From contig JACEEZ010023407.1 in the NCBI GenBank assembly GCA_016584305.1, positions 565,587 to 629,586 of the forward strand: a stretch of 64,000 bases of DNA, given 5' to 3'. Position 1 is the stretch's first letter. Each line of letters opens with the position of its first letter. A program made the position numbers and the translations under genes. The DNA comes from Chionoecetes opilio. Its lineage: Eukaryota; Arthropoda; Malacostraca; Decapoda; Majidae. The notes under the pieces were generated by a model. That model worked only from the letters and a program-made list of their open reading frames with translations. It was not told the DNA's origin and searched no databases. Positions 1 through 12,150 of the stretch are shown one piece after another.

Positions 1-58
1 ATAGGTGGGGGGTGATGGGTAATCTATAATAATATAAGCGAAAGTGTGTCTGTCTGTC

Positions 59-114
<56 letters not shown>

Positions 115-1108
115 TGGTATAGGTTCCGCCCCCCGTGGCGCAATCAACTCATATGGCACATTTTTGGAACCGGGTTGACCAGGGGAAGGTTTTAAGCCCA
201 ATTATGAGATGATCCGATTTTTTTTTTTTTTTTTTCTTAGCAGCCTATTAGCGATAATTGTGAGAAAAAAAAAGTGCGTTGCGAGAATTGAGGAAACCTT
301 GATGTAGGGTGATGGGTAATGGGTGAGTGAATGGGTGGGGTGATGGGTAATGGGTGTGGGGCCTGTGGGGTGATAGGTGAGTGAATGGGTGGGGGGTGAT
401 GGGTTGGGGGTGATGGGTTGGGGGTGATGGGTGATGGGTGAGGGAATAGGTGGGGGGTGATGGGTAATGGTAAATATAAGCGAAAGTCTGTCTGTCTGTG
501 TGTGTGTGTGTGTGTGTCTGGTATAGGTTCCGCCCCCCGTGGCGCAATCACCTCATATGGCACATTTTTGGAATCGGGTTGACCAGGGGAAGGTTTTAAG
601 CCCAATGATGAGATGATCCGATCACTTTTTTTTTTTTTTTTTAGCAGCCTATTAGCGATAATTGTGAAAAAAAAGTGGGTTGCGAGAATTGAGGAAACCT
701 TGATGTAGGGTGATGGGTAATGGGTGAGTGAATGGGTGGGGTGATGGGTAATGGGTGTGGGGTGATGGGTGAGTGAATGGGTGGGGGGTGATGGGTTGGG
801 GATGATGGGTGATGGGTGAGGGAATAGGTGGGGGGTGATGGGTAATGGGTGAGTGAATGGGTGGGGGGTGATGGGTAATGGGTGAGTGAATGGGTGGGGG
901 GTGATGGGTAATGGGTGAGTGAATGGGTGGGGGGTATACATACATTTCTACATCCATGATTTCAGGAAAGTTAGAAGGGGCTATCTGGAGAGTCCATGTT
1001 TGGTGGGCCGAAGGCCCACCAAACACAGGTGGTGGGCCGCAGGGCCCACCAATAGCCCTCCGCAGGAGCTAGCCAAAAAGTCCGCCCGGAGGGCGGCTTT
1101 GCGGCTAG
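1..1108 (+). mobile_element. Non-autonomous Helitron with internally repeated body
   Basis: The right end has the Helitron 3' signature: a GC-rich hairpin (GTCCGCCCGGAGGGCGGC, 1080-1097), then about 10 bases, then CTAG at 1105-1108 followed by T. A 5' end starting TC and reading TCTATAATAATATAAGCG begins at 23 after an A. Inside are a GT microsatellite, a conserved block (GGTTCCGCCCCCCGTGGCG), a T-tract, and a minisatellite built on GGGTGATGGGTAATGGGTGAGTGAATGGGTG. The 5' part recurs at about 474, and minisatellite also precedes position 23, so at least three 5'-end-plus-minisatellite units lie head to tail before one 3' end. No protein is encoded. Related copies are at 6683, 14117 and 34493. 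Confidence 0.85.
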
Positions 1109-1438
1109 TTCTATATATATATGAAATCGTCCTCCGTATACAGCACCGTACTTGCAGTAGATAATTCCACTAATCCAATAATTACACCAATTCAGATAGT
1201 TCCAAGGGTGTGGTCCTAAACAATGTCACCAACTAGGAATTCTTCGGAATCACGATCCCTGGATTTTACAGTCCTCTGTTGTTCTTCCTCTTCTTCTCTT
1301 CAACTTTTACTTCTTTACTTGAACACTTTTTATTAAACCCACTGCAGTACTGCATCCCGCTTTGGGATACCTTGTGTGGTGTTGTGTGATATCTGCTATC
1401 GTCTTTCCGATAGGCAGACTCCCAAGCGATCGCTGTAA
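1109..1438. other. Unassigned; end overlaps decayed 5' part of next gene
   Basis: There is no recognisable element in the first 270 bases. About 1382-1438 reads in the same frame as the following transposon-type gene but is closed by an in-frame TAA at 1436-1438, so the 5' part of that gene is decayed or interrupted here. Confidence 0.4.
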
Positions 1439-2326
1439 TGTGTTCTGCTGCACAAAGGCAACCATTTTGCCTCTGTACCCCTCGCTCACTCGACTACACT
1501 GAAGGAGAAGTATGAAGCGGTGAAGTACGTGCTGGAGAAAATTCGTTATGATCAGCATGAGTGGTTGATTTGTGTTGACCTGAAGATGGGGAATTTTTTG
1601 TTGGGACAACAGTCCGGGTTCACCAAGTACCCGTGCTTTCTGTGCATGTGGGATAGTAGGGACCGAGCTCAGCATTACACGAAGAAGGACTGGCCTGTAC
1701 GGGAGGAATTGATGCCTTGCAGAGCAAGGAACGTCATAAACAACCCTCTGGTGGACAGAGACAGGATACTTTTCCCACCGCTGCACATCAAGCTCGGCTT
1801 GATCAAACAGTTCACCAAAGCTCTGGGCAAGGATGGTGGCTGCTTCACTTACTTGTGCCACGCTTTTCCAGGATTGACCATGGAGAAGTTGAAAGCTGGC
1901 ATCTTTGACGGTCCTCAACTCCGTCAGCTCATCAGAGATCCAGAGTTTGAAAACTCAATGAACGAGGTGGAACTGGAAGCGTGGAAGGCTTTTGTTCTGG
2001 TCGTAAAGAACTTTCTTGGCAACAACAAGGCCAGGAACTACGCAGAACTTGTCACCAATATGCTGACTGCTTTCAGAAACCTCGGATGCAACATGAGCAT
2101 CAAAATGCATTACTTATACTTACATATGGATCGGTTTCCTGAGAATCTGGGATCAATGAGCGACGAGCAAGGGGAGAGATTCCATCAGGATATGAAACTG
2201 ATGGAGACCAGGTATCAGGGACGCTGGGATGCAGTCATGATGGCTGATTACTATTGGACTCTGAAGAGAGACATCCCTGCCGCTGAGCATTCTAGGAGTT
2301 CGAAGAAACGGAAGTTCAAGCCCTGA
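1439..2326 (+). pseudogene. Transposon-type protein of a widespread invertebrate family, 5'-truncated
   Basis: The open frame gives about 295 residues and ends in a lysine/arginine-rich tail (KKRKFKP). Visible blocks are a cysteine pair in YPCFLCMWDSR, a PPLHIKLGLIKQF helix and a GERFHQD motif. I recognise these as typical of a repeated, transposon-associated family in arthropod and cnidarian genomes, but I cannot assign a superfamily. There is no sensible ATG: the frame reads open upstream through an LLHKGN-like stretch to a TAA at 1436-1438. The copy therefore lacks its N-terminus and is probably dead. Codon use is ordinary and the rest has no internal stops, so decay is recent. The DDE catalytic residues could not be identified. 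Confidence 0.6.
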
Positions 2327-2768
2327 ATTTTGAACAATGATGACCTAACATCCAATTTACATGTACTTACTTTTATCAATGTCTACTATTCAATGTACAC
2401 TAATCAATTTTTGTAACATTTAATTAATGAATTGTGTTAGAAAACGATTTTTTTCTCTTAAAAACCTATTTCGGATGAGAAATATTAACAAACATCAACC
2501 GAAAATGTTACAAAAATGTAACCGATTTAGTCAGAAGATCGGATTTTTTTTTAAATCGACTTAGCACAAAAACCTGACCTGATCGAGAGAAACGGATGTC
2601 ATTTTCGGATTCAGCGGTGCAAAATTGTCCTAATTCAGTTGAAAAAACTTACACGACTTACAAAAAAAAAAAAATTGTAACCCAGTGATATAATGATTGT
2701 AACAACAAAATTATATTTTTGTTTCAAACACTAAAATTTTGATGCCTAAACTGTACATTGTAATTTGT
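2327..2768. other. A/T-rich spacer
   Basis: The sequence is A/T-rich with poly-A and poly-T runs. No ORF, repeat end or RNA motif is seen. It may include the 3' UTR of the preceding gene. Confidence 0.4.
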
Positions 2769-3045
2769 GGAATAGATGGGAAGGTTCTCCGTTGGATTAG
2801 ATTTTGACTCAGCGATAGGCAACAAAGGGCTACTATTAATGGTTCTAAATCTGAATGTGGGCAGGTAACAAGTGGGGTTCCACAGGGGTCTGTTTTCGGA
2901 CCATTAAACAATAAATTAGACAAGAAACGGCTAGACAATTTCATAGATGGAGATTGTGAAAGGTGGATGTAGGTAGTGTTAAGTAACAGGAACTACCACG
3001 TGTAGATCTCACGACCTCTTGTAGCTTCCTTATGTTCTTACATCA
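2769..3045 (+). pseudogene. Non-LTR retrotransposon reverse transcriptase scrap
   Basis: 2769-2906 translates to a reverse transcriptase segment ending in the block SGVPQGSVFGPL (the conserved GVPQGS motif before the catalytic YADD box), with one stop (TGA) inside. Straight after it, 2907-2945 reads like the C-terminal end of such an element (KKRLDNFIDGD) and is followed by a 3'-UTR-like stretch. The YADD domain and everything between are missing, so this is an internally deleted 3' end. It is CR1/jockey-like by motif only. Confidence 0.65.
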
Positions 3046-3129
3046 CCTAAATGCAGAAAGTACCTATCTACTCAGATACACAATCCAAGAAAGAAAATAA
3101 ATCAGCTAAGTCAATAGCAACAACACCAG

Positions 3130-3240
3130 AACCTCACCTTGGCTCAGCATCACCACCACCGTCACCATCACCAGCAACTTCATCACCATCGTGCGCGGCT
3201 GCAAGAACACTGCTGCTGCTGCTGCTGCTGCTTGTCTCTG
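3130..3240. repeat. CAC-rich tract followed by a CTG run
   Basis: An imperfect CAC/ACC-rich tract (3148-3190) is followed by about seven CTG triplets at 3211-3232. The two short open frames across it encode only histidine, cysteine or leucine runs and have no other support. Confidence 0.7.
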
Positions 3241-3278
3241 CAGTGTGTCGCTGCGCCACGCCACCGCCCGTTTATAAA

Positions 3279-3409
3279 GATTCTAGTATCATCGTATCCG
3301 GCTGCACAGAAGTTTGAGTGCCCAGTGTGTGGTTTAACGGAGAATTGGAATGTACACACACTGGACACTCAAACTTCTGTGCATTCGGATACGATGATAC
3401 TATAGAATC
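3279..3409. repeat. Short fold-back element (perfect-looking hairpin)
   Basis: About 54 bases starting GATTCTAGTATCATCGTATC reappear as the reverse complement ending GATACGATGATACTATAGAA, with about 20 bases between. The arms differ by only a few bases. It resembles a miniature fold-back transposon, but no second copy is visible in the window. Confidence 0.75.
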
Positions 3410-3654
3410 TTGTTGTAGATGCAGGTGATGGTCATTGGTCATTGCCATTGTTATTGTTATCATAACTATCATTATTACCGTGTGAATAGTTTGCTACCGT
3501 GATCCCCCTCGGCAATTATATATGATAGTTATCTGTTTGGTTAATGTAGTCATAGTTACCAATCAGTGTTTTGTATGGCTCATTTATATAGACAGTTTCA
3601 ACATAGCATAACATATACACCATATTTTATCTACAAACAAATGACATTTTCCAA

Positions 3655-3725
3655 TCTAACTAGCATTTTAGAAAGAAATATCATTATCATCACTGTCATC
3701 ATTATCATCATCATCATCATCTATC
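3655..3725. repeat. ATC/TCA microsatellite
   Basis: A run of ATCATT and ATC units next to the left end of the following inverted-repeat element. Confidence 0.75.
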
Positions 3726-3737
3726 ACGGATCTATAG

Positions 3738-4560
3738 GTAAAGGCGGTGTCACACTAACACTTTTTCCGTCAATTTTTACGATTTCCGTTGGTTTTTTCT
3801 CGTTCTGTCTAGTTTTTCCGTCTGACTCAGTCCGTCTGAGTCAAACGATCATGATCGTCTTCATATGGAAAGTTGAAGACGACTTTCATAGTCAAATCAA
3901 AATCCATAGTGATTACTTTAAAGATATTTGATATAAATCAGTAATTTTTTGCACATTACAATTCAATACATTTGAAAGTATTAAAAATATTCAAGTGACT
4001 ATTGCACATGTAGATACATTTAAAAGCCGGTTTTATATAACAGCCAACAGTCTCTCACATGACTCGATTGTTGTGTATATTTTTCAAGACACACTCAAAA
4101 CTCGTTTCTCACTCTTCAAGACTTCAACTAGTAATTATAGACGAAATGCTGTGGACACGTAGTTCAGAAGAATTCTCGTTGAATGCATACGAGGCCACCC
4201 TTGTCTCTGGGACCACAGAGATGACTTGTACACCAAGAAGGCCTTGAAGCGGGCGGCCTATATTGCTTTCTTCATATACGCTTTCTTTCTCTCGACGAGC
4301 CAGCCATGAACGTATCCATGCACGTTTTTTAGCTTGTTTGGCTCGTCATCTACGATTGATAATACACATAATTAAGTGTATACCACCGATAGCCTGCCCT
4401 GGCGTCGGAGCCATGTTTGTTTACAGTCGAAGGAACAGCTGACTGGTAGTGCAGGCGAACGATTGTGTGTGTGTGACGGCTTGCAGTACAAAAATTGTTA
4501 GTTTTTAGAAAGTTGCTGAAAAAATAGACGGAAAAAGTGCTAGTAAGACGCCGCCTTAAG
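3738..4560 (+). mobile_element. TIR element (AAGGCGG ends) carrying a MADF-like remnant
   Basis: The left end AAGGCGGTGTCACACTAACA and the right end (reverse complement AAGGCGGCGTCTTACTAGCA) match and continue into ACTTTTTCCGTC on both sides, giving terminal inverted repeats of at least 35 bases. Inside, 4163-4280 translates to a segment containing LVECIRGHPCLWDHRDDLY, which resembles the N-terminal half of a MADF domain (the DNA-binding domain used by PIF/Harbinger-associated proteins). It ends in a stop, and upstream frames are broken. The right half recurs at about 61975-62425. The target-site duplication is unclear. A decayed PIF/Harbinger relative is plausible but not shown. Confidence 0.6.
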
Positions 4561-4741
4561 GCGTAAGGTGACCTCACACACTCCATCCCCTTACTCAAGG
4601 AGGACAGTAACTACAGGTGCAGTCAACGGAGTCCGGCATAAAAATGCTTTGAATCTCCGGTCTCCTGACGGCAGGCGGGGATGCTGAGTGTGTGTGTGTA
4701 GCGTCACAGCGTACTATAATGGCCTGTTCTTGGCATGACAG

Positions 4742-6310
<1,569 letters not shown>

Positions 6311-6682
6311 GTGAGTTGTGAATGTGTGCTACAAAAGTTCACATCCCTGCCCCTAAAAGCGTTTGGTAGAGGGGTAACAGAAACCTAAACGGCGCGAGCC
6401 ACTCGATTCCTCCTCTCAAACGCAGCCCTGGCCGTCGGAAAGAAAAAAATAACACAAAGGGGGACTGGGGAGGCGATCCCACCCCCCGATCCCCAGCGAG
6501 ATTAGGTTAAGTAATCAATGCCCAGGCTAGATTAGTAAACTAGCAGGGGGGTCTGGGGGGGCGCGCAATACCCCCAGTTATCAGGAGAGTAGGTATTGGT
6601 CAATATAAAGTATTGTACTAAACTGCAGTTTTACCCAAAATAATGAGATACCCTTATTCGGTAAAACTGCAGTTTAATACAA
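6311..6682. other. Intron or spacer with a repeat-derived palindrome
   Basis: Past the GTGAGT donor there is no further exon I recognise. The block 6470-6580 (CCCCCAGCGAG, ATCAATGCCCAGG, GGGGGTCTGGGGGG) is shared with 56350-56430. At 6614-6681 the arms TACTAAACTGCAGTTTTACC and GGTAAAACTGCAGTTTAATA form an inverted repeat with a ~25 base loop. The same GTAAAACTGCAGTTTAGTAC motif occurs at 56210. Confidence 0.55.
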
Positions 6683-7250
6683 TCTATAATAATATAAGCG
6701 AAAGTGTGTGTGTGTGTGTGTCCGCGATAGGTGCCGCCCCCCGTGCCCCATTCCCATCATATGGCACAGTTTTGGAGCCAGCTCGACCAGGGACAACTTT
6801 TAAGCCCACTTATGAGATGATCCGATCACTTTTTTTTTCTTTTTTTTAAATGTGGGTTGCGAGAATTGAGGAAACCTTGATGTAGGGTGATGGGTAATGG
6901 GTGAGTGAATGGGTGTGGTGATGGGTGTGGGGTGATGGGTGAGTGAATGGGTGGGGGGCGATGGGTGATGGGTGAGGGAATAGGTGGGAGGTGATGGGTA
7001 ATGGGTGAGTGAATGTGTGTGTGGTGATGGGTAATGGGTGAGTGAATGGGTGGGGGGTGATGGGTAATGGGTGAGTGAATGGGTGGGGGGTGATGGGTAA
7101 GGCGTTAATACATACATGTCTACATCCATGATTTCAGGAAAGTTAGAAAGGGCTATCTGGAGAGTCTGTGTTTGGTGGGCCGAAGGCCCACCAATAGCCC
7201 TCCGCAGGAGCTAGTCAAAAAGTCCGCCCGGAGGGCGGCTTTGCGGCTAG
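6683..7250 (+). mobile_element. Non-autonomous Helitron, single-unit copy
   Basis: It starts TCTATAATAATATAAGCG after an A and ends with the hairpin CCGCCCGGAGGGCGG, TTTGCGG and CTAG followed by T. The body order is GT tract, CCGCCCCCCGTGCCCC block, T-tract, minisatellite, then CTATCTGGAGAGTC and the 3' hairpin. It is about 570 bp and non-coding. Unlike the copy at 23-1108 it has one 5' end only. Confidence 0.88.
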
Positions 7251-7366
7251 TAATCCATATAGACCAATGCTCTCCTGATCTAACTGGGGGGCTGCCCCCC
7301 CCCCAGCTAGTTAACTAACCTAAACTGGCCATTGGTTACGTAACCTAATTTAACTGGGTTACTGAT

Positions 7367-7453
7367 CAGTGGCGGTACAAGGGGTGTAAAAAAAGGGGGC
7401 ACTACCCTAAGAGGGCACGTGCCCTCCCAGGCTCCCCCGCAATTCCGCCACTG
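7367..7453. mobile_element. 87 bp hAT-type end pair (CAGTGGCGG...CCGCCACTG)
   Basis: It begins CAGTGGCGG and ends CCGCCACTG with a GGGCACGTGCCC palindrome inside, the form of hAT terminal repeats. There is no matching 8 bp flank (TTACTGAT against CATATACC). Its right end is fused to the first satellite unit exactly as, in mirror image, at 10480/10481. Confidence 0.6.
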
Positions 7454-8785
7454 CATATACCATCAGAATCTGGCGTATACAAACATAAGACAAAAAAGAA
7501 AAAGAATAATAGAAATAATGTTAATTACTCACTATATCAAAATTGGAACCGGAAATAGAAAGAAGAGCAAAATTCTTGAAACAAAGTCATACCATCAGAA
7601 TCTGGCGTATAAAAAAAAACAAATATAAGAAGGAAACAAAGAATATCAGAAAAAAATTGTATTACTCACTGTATAAAAATTGGAACCAAAAATAGAAAGA
7701 TGGGCAAAATTCTTGAAAAAAAGTCCTATACCATCAGAATCTGGCGTATAAAAACAAAAAACAAAAATATGAAGGAAAAAAAAATATCAGGATAAAAAGT
7801 TAATTACTCACTATCAAAATTGGAACCGAAAATAGAAAGAAGAGCAAAATTCTTGAAAAAAAAGTCATATACCATCAGAATCTGGTGTATAAACCCCCCC
7901 CCCCAAAAAAAAAAAAATATGAAGGAAAAATTAATATCATGAAAAAAATGGTATTACTCACTGTATCAAAATTGGAACCGAAAATAAAATTGAAAGGAGA
8001 GCAAAATTCTTGAAAAAAAGTCATACACATTAGAATCTGGCATAATTTTTTTTTTTTAAATGAATAAAAAAGATTTACAGGAAAAAAAGTGTTACTCACT
8101 GTAACAAAATTCGAACCAAAAATAGAAAGAAGAGTAAAATTCTAGAAAAAAAGTCATATACCGTCAGATACTGGCGTATAAAAACAAAAAAACTAAAATA
8201 TGAAGGAAAAAAAGAATATCAGAAAAAGAAGTGAATTGCTTAGATACTGTATCAAAATTGGAACCGAAATTGAAAGAGGAGCAAAGCTCCTCTTTCAATA
8301 TAAATATATTGAATATATATACATTTCAAAACAAAAAAATAATAATATGAAGGAAACTAAGAATATCAGGAAAAAAAAGAGAATTACTCACTCTATCAAA
8401 ATTGGAACCGAAAATAGAAATTGGAGTAAAATTCTTGAAAAAAGTCATAAGTCATTAGAATCTGGCGATTAAAAAATAAAAAATAATTTTAAGGAAAAAA
8501 AGAATATCAGGAAAAAAAGTTAATTAGTTACTCACTGAATCAAAATTTGAACCAAAAAGATAGAAGAGCAAAATTCTTGAAAAAAAAGTCATATACCATC
8601 AGAATCTGGCGTATAAAAACAAAAAACTAAATATAAGAAGGGAAAAAAAGAATATCCGGAAAAAGTTAATTACTCACTGTATCAAAATTGGAACCGAAAA
8701 TAGAAAGAAGAGTAAAATTCTTGAAAAAATTCATATACCATCAGAATCTGGCGTAAAAAAACAAAAAAATTAAATATGAAGGGAA
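7454..8785 (+). repeat. ~140 bp A-rich satellite, left array
   Basis: Roughly nine to ten head-to-tail units of 132-153 bases. Each has ACCATCAGAATCTGGCGTAT, a GAAGGAAAAAAAGAATATC stretch, TTACTCACTGTATCAAAATT and GGAACCGAAAATAGAAAGA. Units differ by small indels in the A-runs. No protein is encoded. Confidence 0.9.
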
Positions 8786-9633
8786 TGTTACCCTTCTTAG
8801 TATGGTTATTTTACGGATAACGGGTTCACTCCATGTTGATACTGGTTGACTAACCTGTAAAGGGGTGATTGCCGGATGACGCCCTCTTGACGGGCTGGTA
8901 ACTCGCTTCGTTGCCCAGAGGTACACGTCAAATAAAGTGGTATGTATGGGCTAAACGTGGTCGAGCGGTTCTTACGTAATTTATAAGTATTCTTAGTGCC
9001 AAAGGATTTGAGTAAGACAATATACTACAAAAGATATATATTATCTATAAATTCTATATATGTACACTTGTGAAGGTTTATACTTAATAATGTCACGCAG
9101 TTCGTTAAGTAACGGCCAATGAAACTAATGTCTAATAGACAGGGCCGGGAACAGTTAATGACGTGACAAGGTACTCCACACCCCCAGGTGTTGGGTACAC
9201 ACAGACACCCAGGAAGGTGTGCGTGAGTAGGAGCGCAAGGCTAACGCGTCTCCTCTCGTTCTCTGTGTTCTGTCTCTCTCCTCCGGCCAGTTGCAGCATA
9301 TAAGGAAGCTGCCGGAACTGGCAGGTTCCGGTGGACAAGTCTCTCAGGCCTGTTGCACTCTCGTAAGCGTCATCATCCTTGGGCAGAGCGCTGAGATGAC
9401 ACACACACAACTTGTGTGTGCAGTCCGGAGCCAGGGGCGAGGTGTGTCTAGGTGTTGCATCAAGACACCGGGTTGACTGTCCACGTCATTCTTATGGGCC
9501 ATGGCGTGATACTTCGTCAACGTAACCTCATCAAAAGGTGTCAGCACTCAGCATTCGCTAGGCGACACTCAGACACTCGGACATCCTGTCTTAGTATAGA
9601 TTAACACATAAATATATAACCAGTACGCTAATA
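8786..9633. mobile_element. 848 bp insertion in the satellite (possible solo LTR)
   Basis: The satellite is interrupted by unrelated sequence starting TGTTACCCTTC and ending CAGTACGCTAATA. GGAA flanks both sides (8782-8785 and 9634-9637), consistent with a 4 bp target duplication. It contains AATAAA (8931) and no ORF of note. The TG start and the size fit a solo LTR, but it ends TA rather than CA. A MITE is the alternative. Confidence 0.5.
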
Positions 9634-10100
9634 GGAAAAAAGAATATCAGGGAAAAAAAAAAAATTACTCAGTGTATCAAAATTGGAACCGAAAATAGAA
9701 GGAGTAAAATTCTTGATAAAAGTCATATACCATCAAAATCTGGCGTATATAAAAAGAAATATATGTTTATATATGAAGAAAAAAAAGAAGTTCAGGAAAA
9801 AAAGTTAATTACCAAATATCACTGTATCAAAATTGGAACCGAAAATAGAAAGAAGAGCAAAATTCTTGAGAAAAAAAATTATATATCATTAGAATCTGGT
9901 GTATAAAAAAAAAAAAAAAAAATATGAAGGAAAAAAAAATATCAGGAAAAATAATTAATTACTCACTATCAAAATTGGAACCGAAAATAGAAAGAGGAGC
10001 AAAATTCTTGAAAAAAAGTCATATACCATCAGAATCTGGTGTACAAACAAAAAAATCTGAAGGAAAAAAGAATATCAGGAAAAAAAAGTTTATAACACTG
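9634..10100 (+). repeat. ~140 bp satellite, continuation of direct array
   Basis: About three more units in the same orientation as 7454-8785, up to the inversion point near 10100-10130. Confidence 0.88.
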
Positions 10101-10129
10101 TATCGAAATTGGAACTTGTGTTTTTTCCT

Positions 10130-10480
10130 GATATTCTTTTTTTCTTTCATATTGTTGTTTTTTTGTTCTTATACGCCAGATTCTGATGGTATATGACTTT
10201 TTTTTCAAGAATTTTGCTCTTCTTTCTATTTTCGGTTCCAATTTTGATGCAGTAAGCAATTAACTTTTATTCCTGATATTCTTTTTTTCCTTCATATTTT
10301 CATTTTTTTGTTTTTGTACACCAGATTATGATGGTATATGACTAATTTTCAAGAACTTTGGTCTTCTTTCTATTTTCGGTTCCAATATTGATACAGTGAG
10401 TAATTAAGTTTTTTCCTGACATTCTTTTTTTCCTTCATAGTTGTTTTTTGTTTTTATACGCCAGATTCTGATGGTATATG
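10130..10480 (-). repeat. ~140 bp satellite, inverted array
   Basis: The same unit is read on the other strand (ATACGCCAGATTCTGATGGT at about 10170, 10315 and 10458), about 2.5 units. It ends GGTATATG directly against a hAT-type end. Confidence 0.88.
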
Positions 10481-10560
10481 CAGTGGCGGAATTGCGGGGG
10501 GGCCTGGGGGCACGTGCCCCCCCCTCTTAGGGTGGTGCCCCCCCGGGTGCCGCCCCATTT
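10481..10560 (+). mobile_element. hAT-type terminal fragment
   Basis: It begins CAGTGGCGGAATTGCGGGGG and has a GGCACGTGCCCC palindrome, matching the mirrored end at 7453. The body runs rightwards, but no transposase or second terminus was found. Confidence 0.55.
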
Positions 10561-10894
10561 TTGGTAAACCTTAAGAACAAGGGCTCCACCCCCCCTCTTC
10601 TTCTTCTTCTTCTTATAGCCGACAAGCTTGGGGACATGGTGGGAAACCGGGGTTTTTGGGTTGGGGAGCACACACATAACGGAAATATGGCCTCCCACAA
10701 AAAAATCCAAACAAGGGAAATTTCCCTAGTTCATAGACTTTATCGGGGCCAATGCGTTTCGCGTCATAGGTGTTCCAGACATCACATCTCGAATGACGCC
10801 TAACGCGTCATAGAATGCAAGGGGGTTAATAGTTTGGCGAACGTTGCTCATTAAACTTCAACAACTCTGAAGACGAGTGTTTATGTTACCTAGA
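10561..10894. other. Unassigned spacer
   Basis: A short CTT run (10597-10613) and otherwise non-repetitive sequence. The open frames here lack any recognisable domain. Confidence 0.35.
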
Positions 10895-10939
10895 AAACCA
10901 TCCATAAAATGGATCACCTCGCAAAATATGTATGCATTA

Positions 10940-11010
<71 letters not shown>

Positions 11011-11011
11011 A

Positions 11012-11056
<45 letters not shown>

Positions 11057-11141
11057 TATATATATATTATATTATATATATATATATATAAAATATATAT
11101 ATATATATATAGCGCGAGGTGATTAATTTTATGGATGGTTT
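10895..11141. repeat. TA microsatellite inside a palindrome
   Basis: About 160 bases of TA-rich repeat lie between arms AAACCATCCATAAAATGGAT / CACCTCGC and GCGAGGTGATTAATTTTATG / GATGGTTT. The arms are complementary over about 28 bases. Confidence 0.85.
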
Positions 11142-11309
11142 ACTTTCTTCTTCCCAATTTCTCTATATACGTAGAAAGAGAAGCTGTCTCCTGGTATGCT
11201 GTGAATCACTAGGTACTTTGCATAGACCTCCCTTCCATTGTAATAATTAGTTGATAGAAAGTAGTTAATGAGTTTCTAACGGAAACAAAGGGCGGTTGGG
11301 GAGCTAAGG

Positions 11310-12150
11310 CAAGGCCTCCTAGAACACCAGGCCTGAGCATAGAGGTGATGACGTCACACATGCGGGAGTCTGCCGCAAGGGAGAAAGTTTACTTCCACAG
11401 TAATTTTTCCCCTACCAAATGCATTTTCAGTATAAATGATATACCGTTGTCTTCGGAAATTATTGTTCTATTTCCGTATCACATGAAACACACACAAAAA
11501 CACTAACTAAATTGCCTTATGAGACTATGAAGAAATATGCATGAACTCAAAATTCACTTAAACTCGTCGCCATTTAAAACTTTGTAAGACAACTTTTGAC
11601 ATGGAGTATATATAAAAAAGCGGAATTGTATTAGCTTCCATTGATATATTTCGTTTTCTGATTAATGAATTATTACCATACATAAATTAACGTAAACTAT
11701 ATAACGTCATTAATATGACGTTATTTAGCGAGGAGAGTGACTAAGCTGCTTAATCCATATTGATGACGTTGTTTAGTTTATTCTAATTTTTACAAAGTGC
11801 TAATTCATTGATCAAAAAAGAAACATATCAATGGATAACTAATAAAATTCCGCTTCTTTTGATACTCTCCATCTCAAAAGTTCTTACAAAGTTATAAATG
11901 TCGACGAGCTTAAGAAAATTTTGAGTTCATGCATATTTATTCATAGTCTCATAATGGTATTTTTTGTGTGTGTTTTATGTGATAATGTTATAGAACAATA
12001 ATTTCCGAAGACAACGGTATATCATTTATACTGAAAATGCATTTGGTAGGGGAAAATTACTCTGGAAGTAAATTTTTTCCATTGCGGCAGACTCCCGCAT
12101 GTGTGACGTCATCAACTCCATGCTCAGGCCTGGTGTTCTAGGAGGCCTTG
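11310..12150. mobile_element. Long-TIR fold-back element, copy 1
   Basis: The first ~400 bases return as the reverse complement. The arms start CAAGGCCTCCTAGAACACC and meet around 11700-11760. Flanking heptamers GCTAAGG and ACTGAGG resemble a decayed 7 bp duplication. Internal landmarks (TATTTCGTTTTCTGATTAAT, ATTATAGAACAA-type stretches) are shared with the copies at 36106, 50506 and 57773. No coding capacity. Confidence 0.75.

Noticed and set aside
237..1026. Long His/Pro/Thr-rich minus-strand open frames over the Helitron
   Set aside because: They are translations of the minisatellite; the same repeat gives open frames in several directions in every copy.
3183..3368. Gln-rich protein over the CTG run
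   Set aside because: The open frame is the complement of CTG repeats plus the hairpin arm; there is no independent support.
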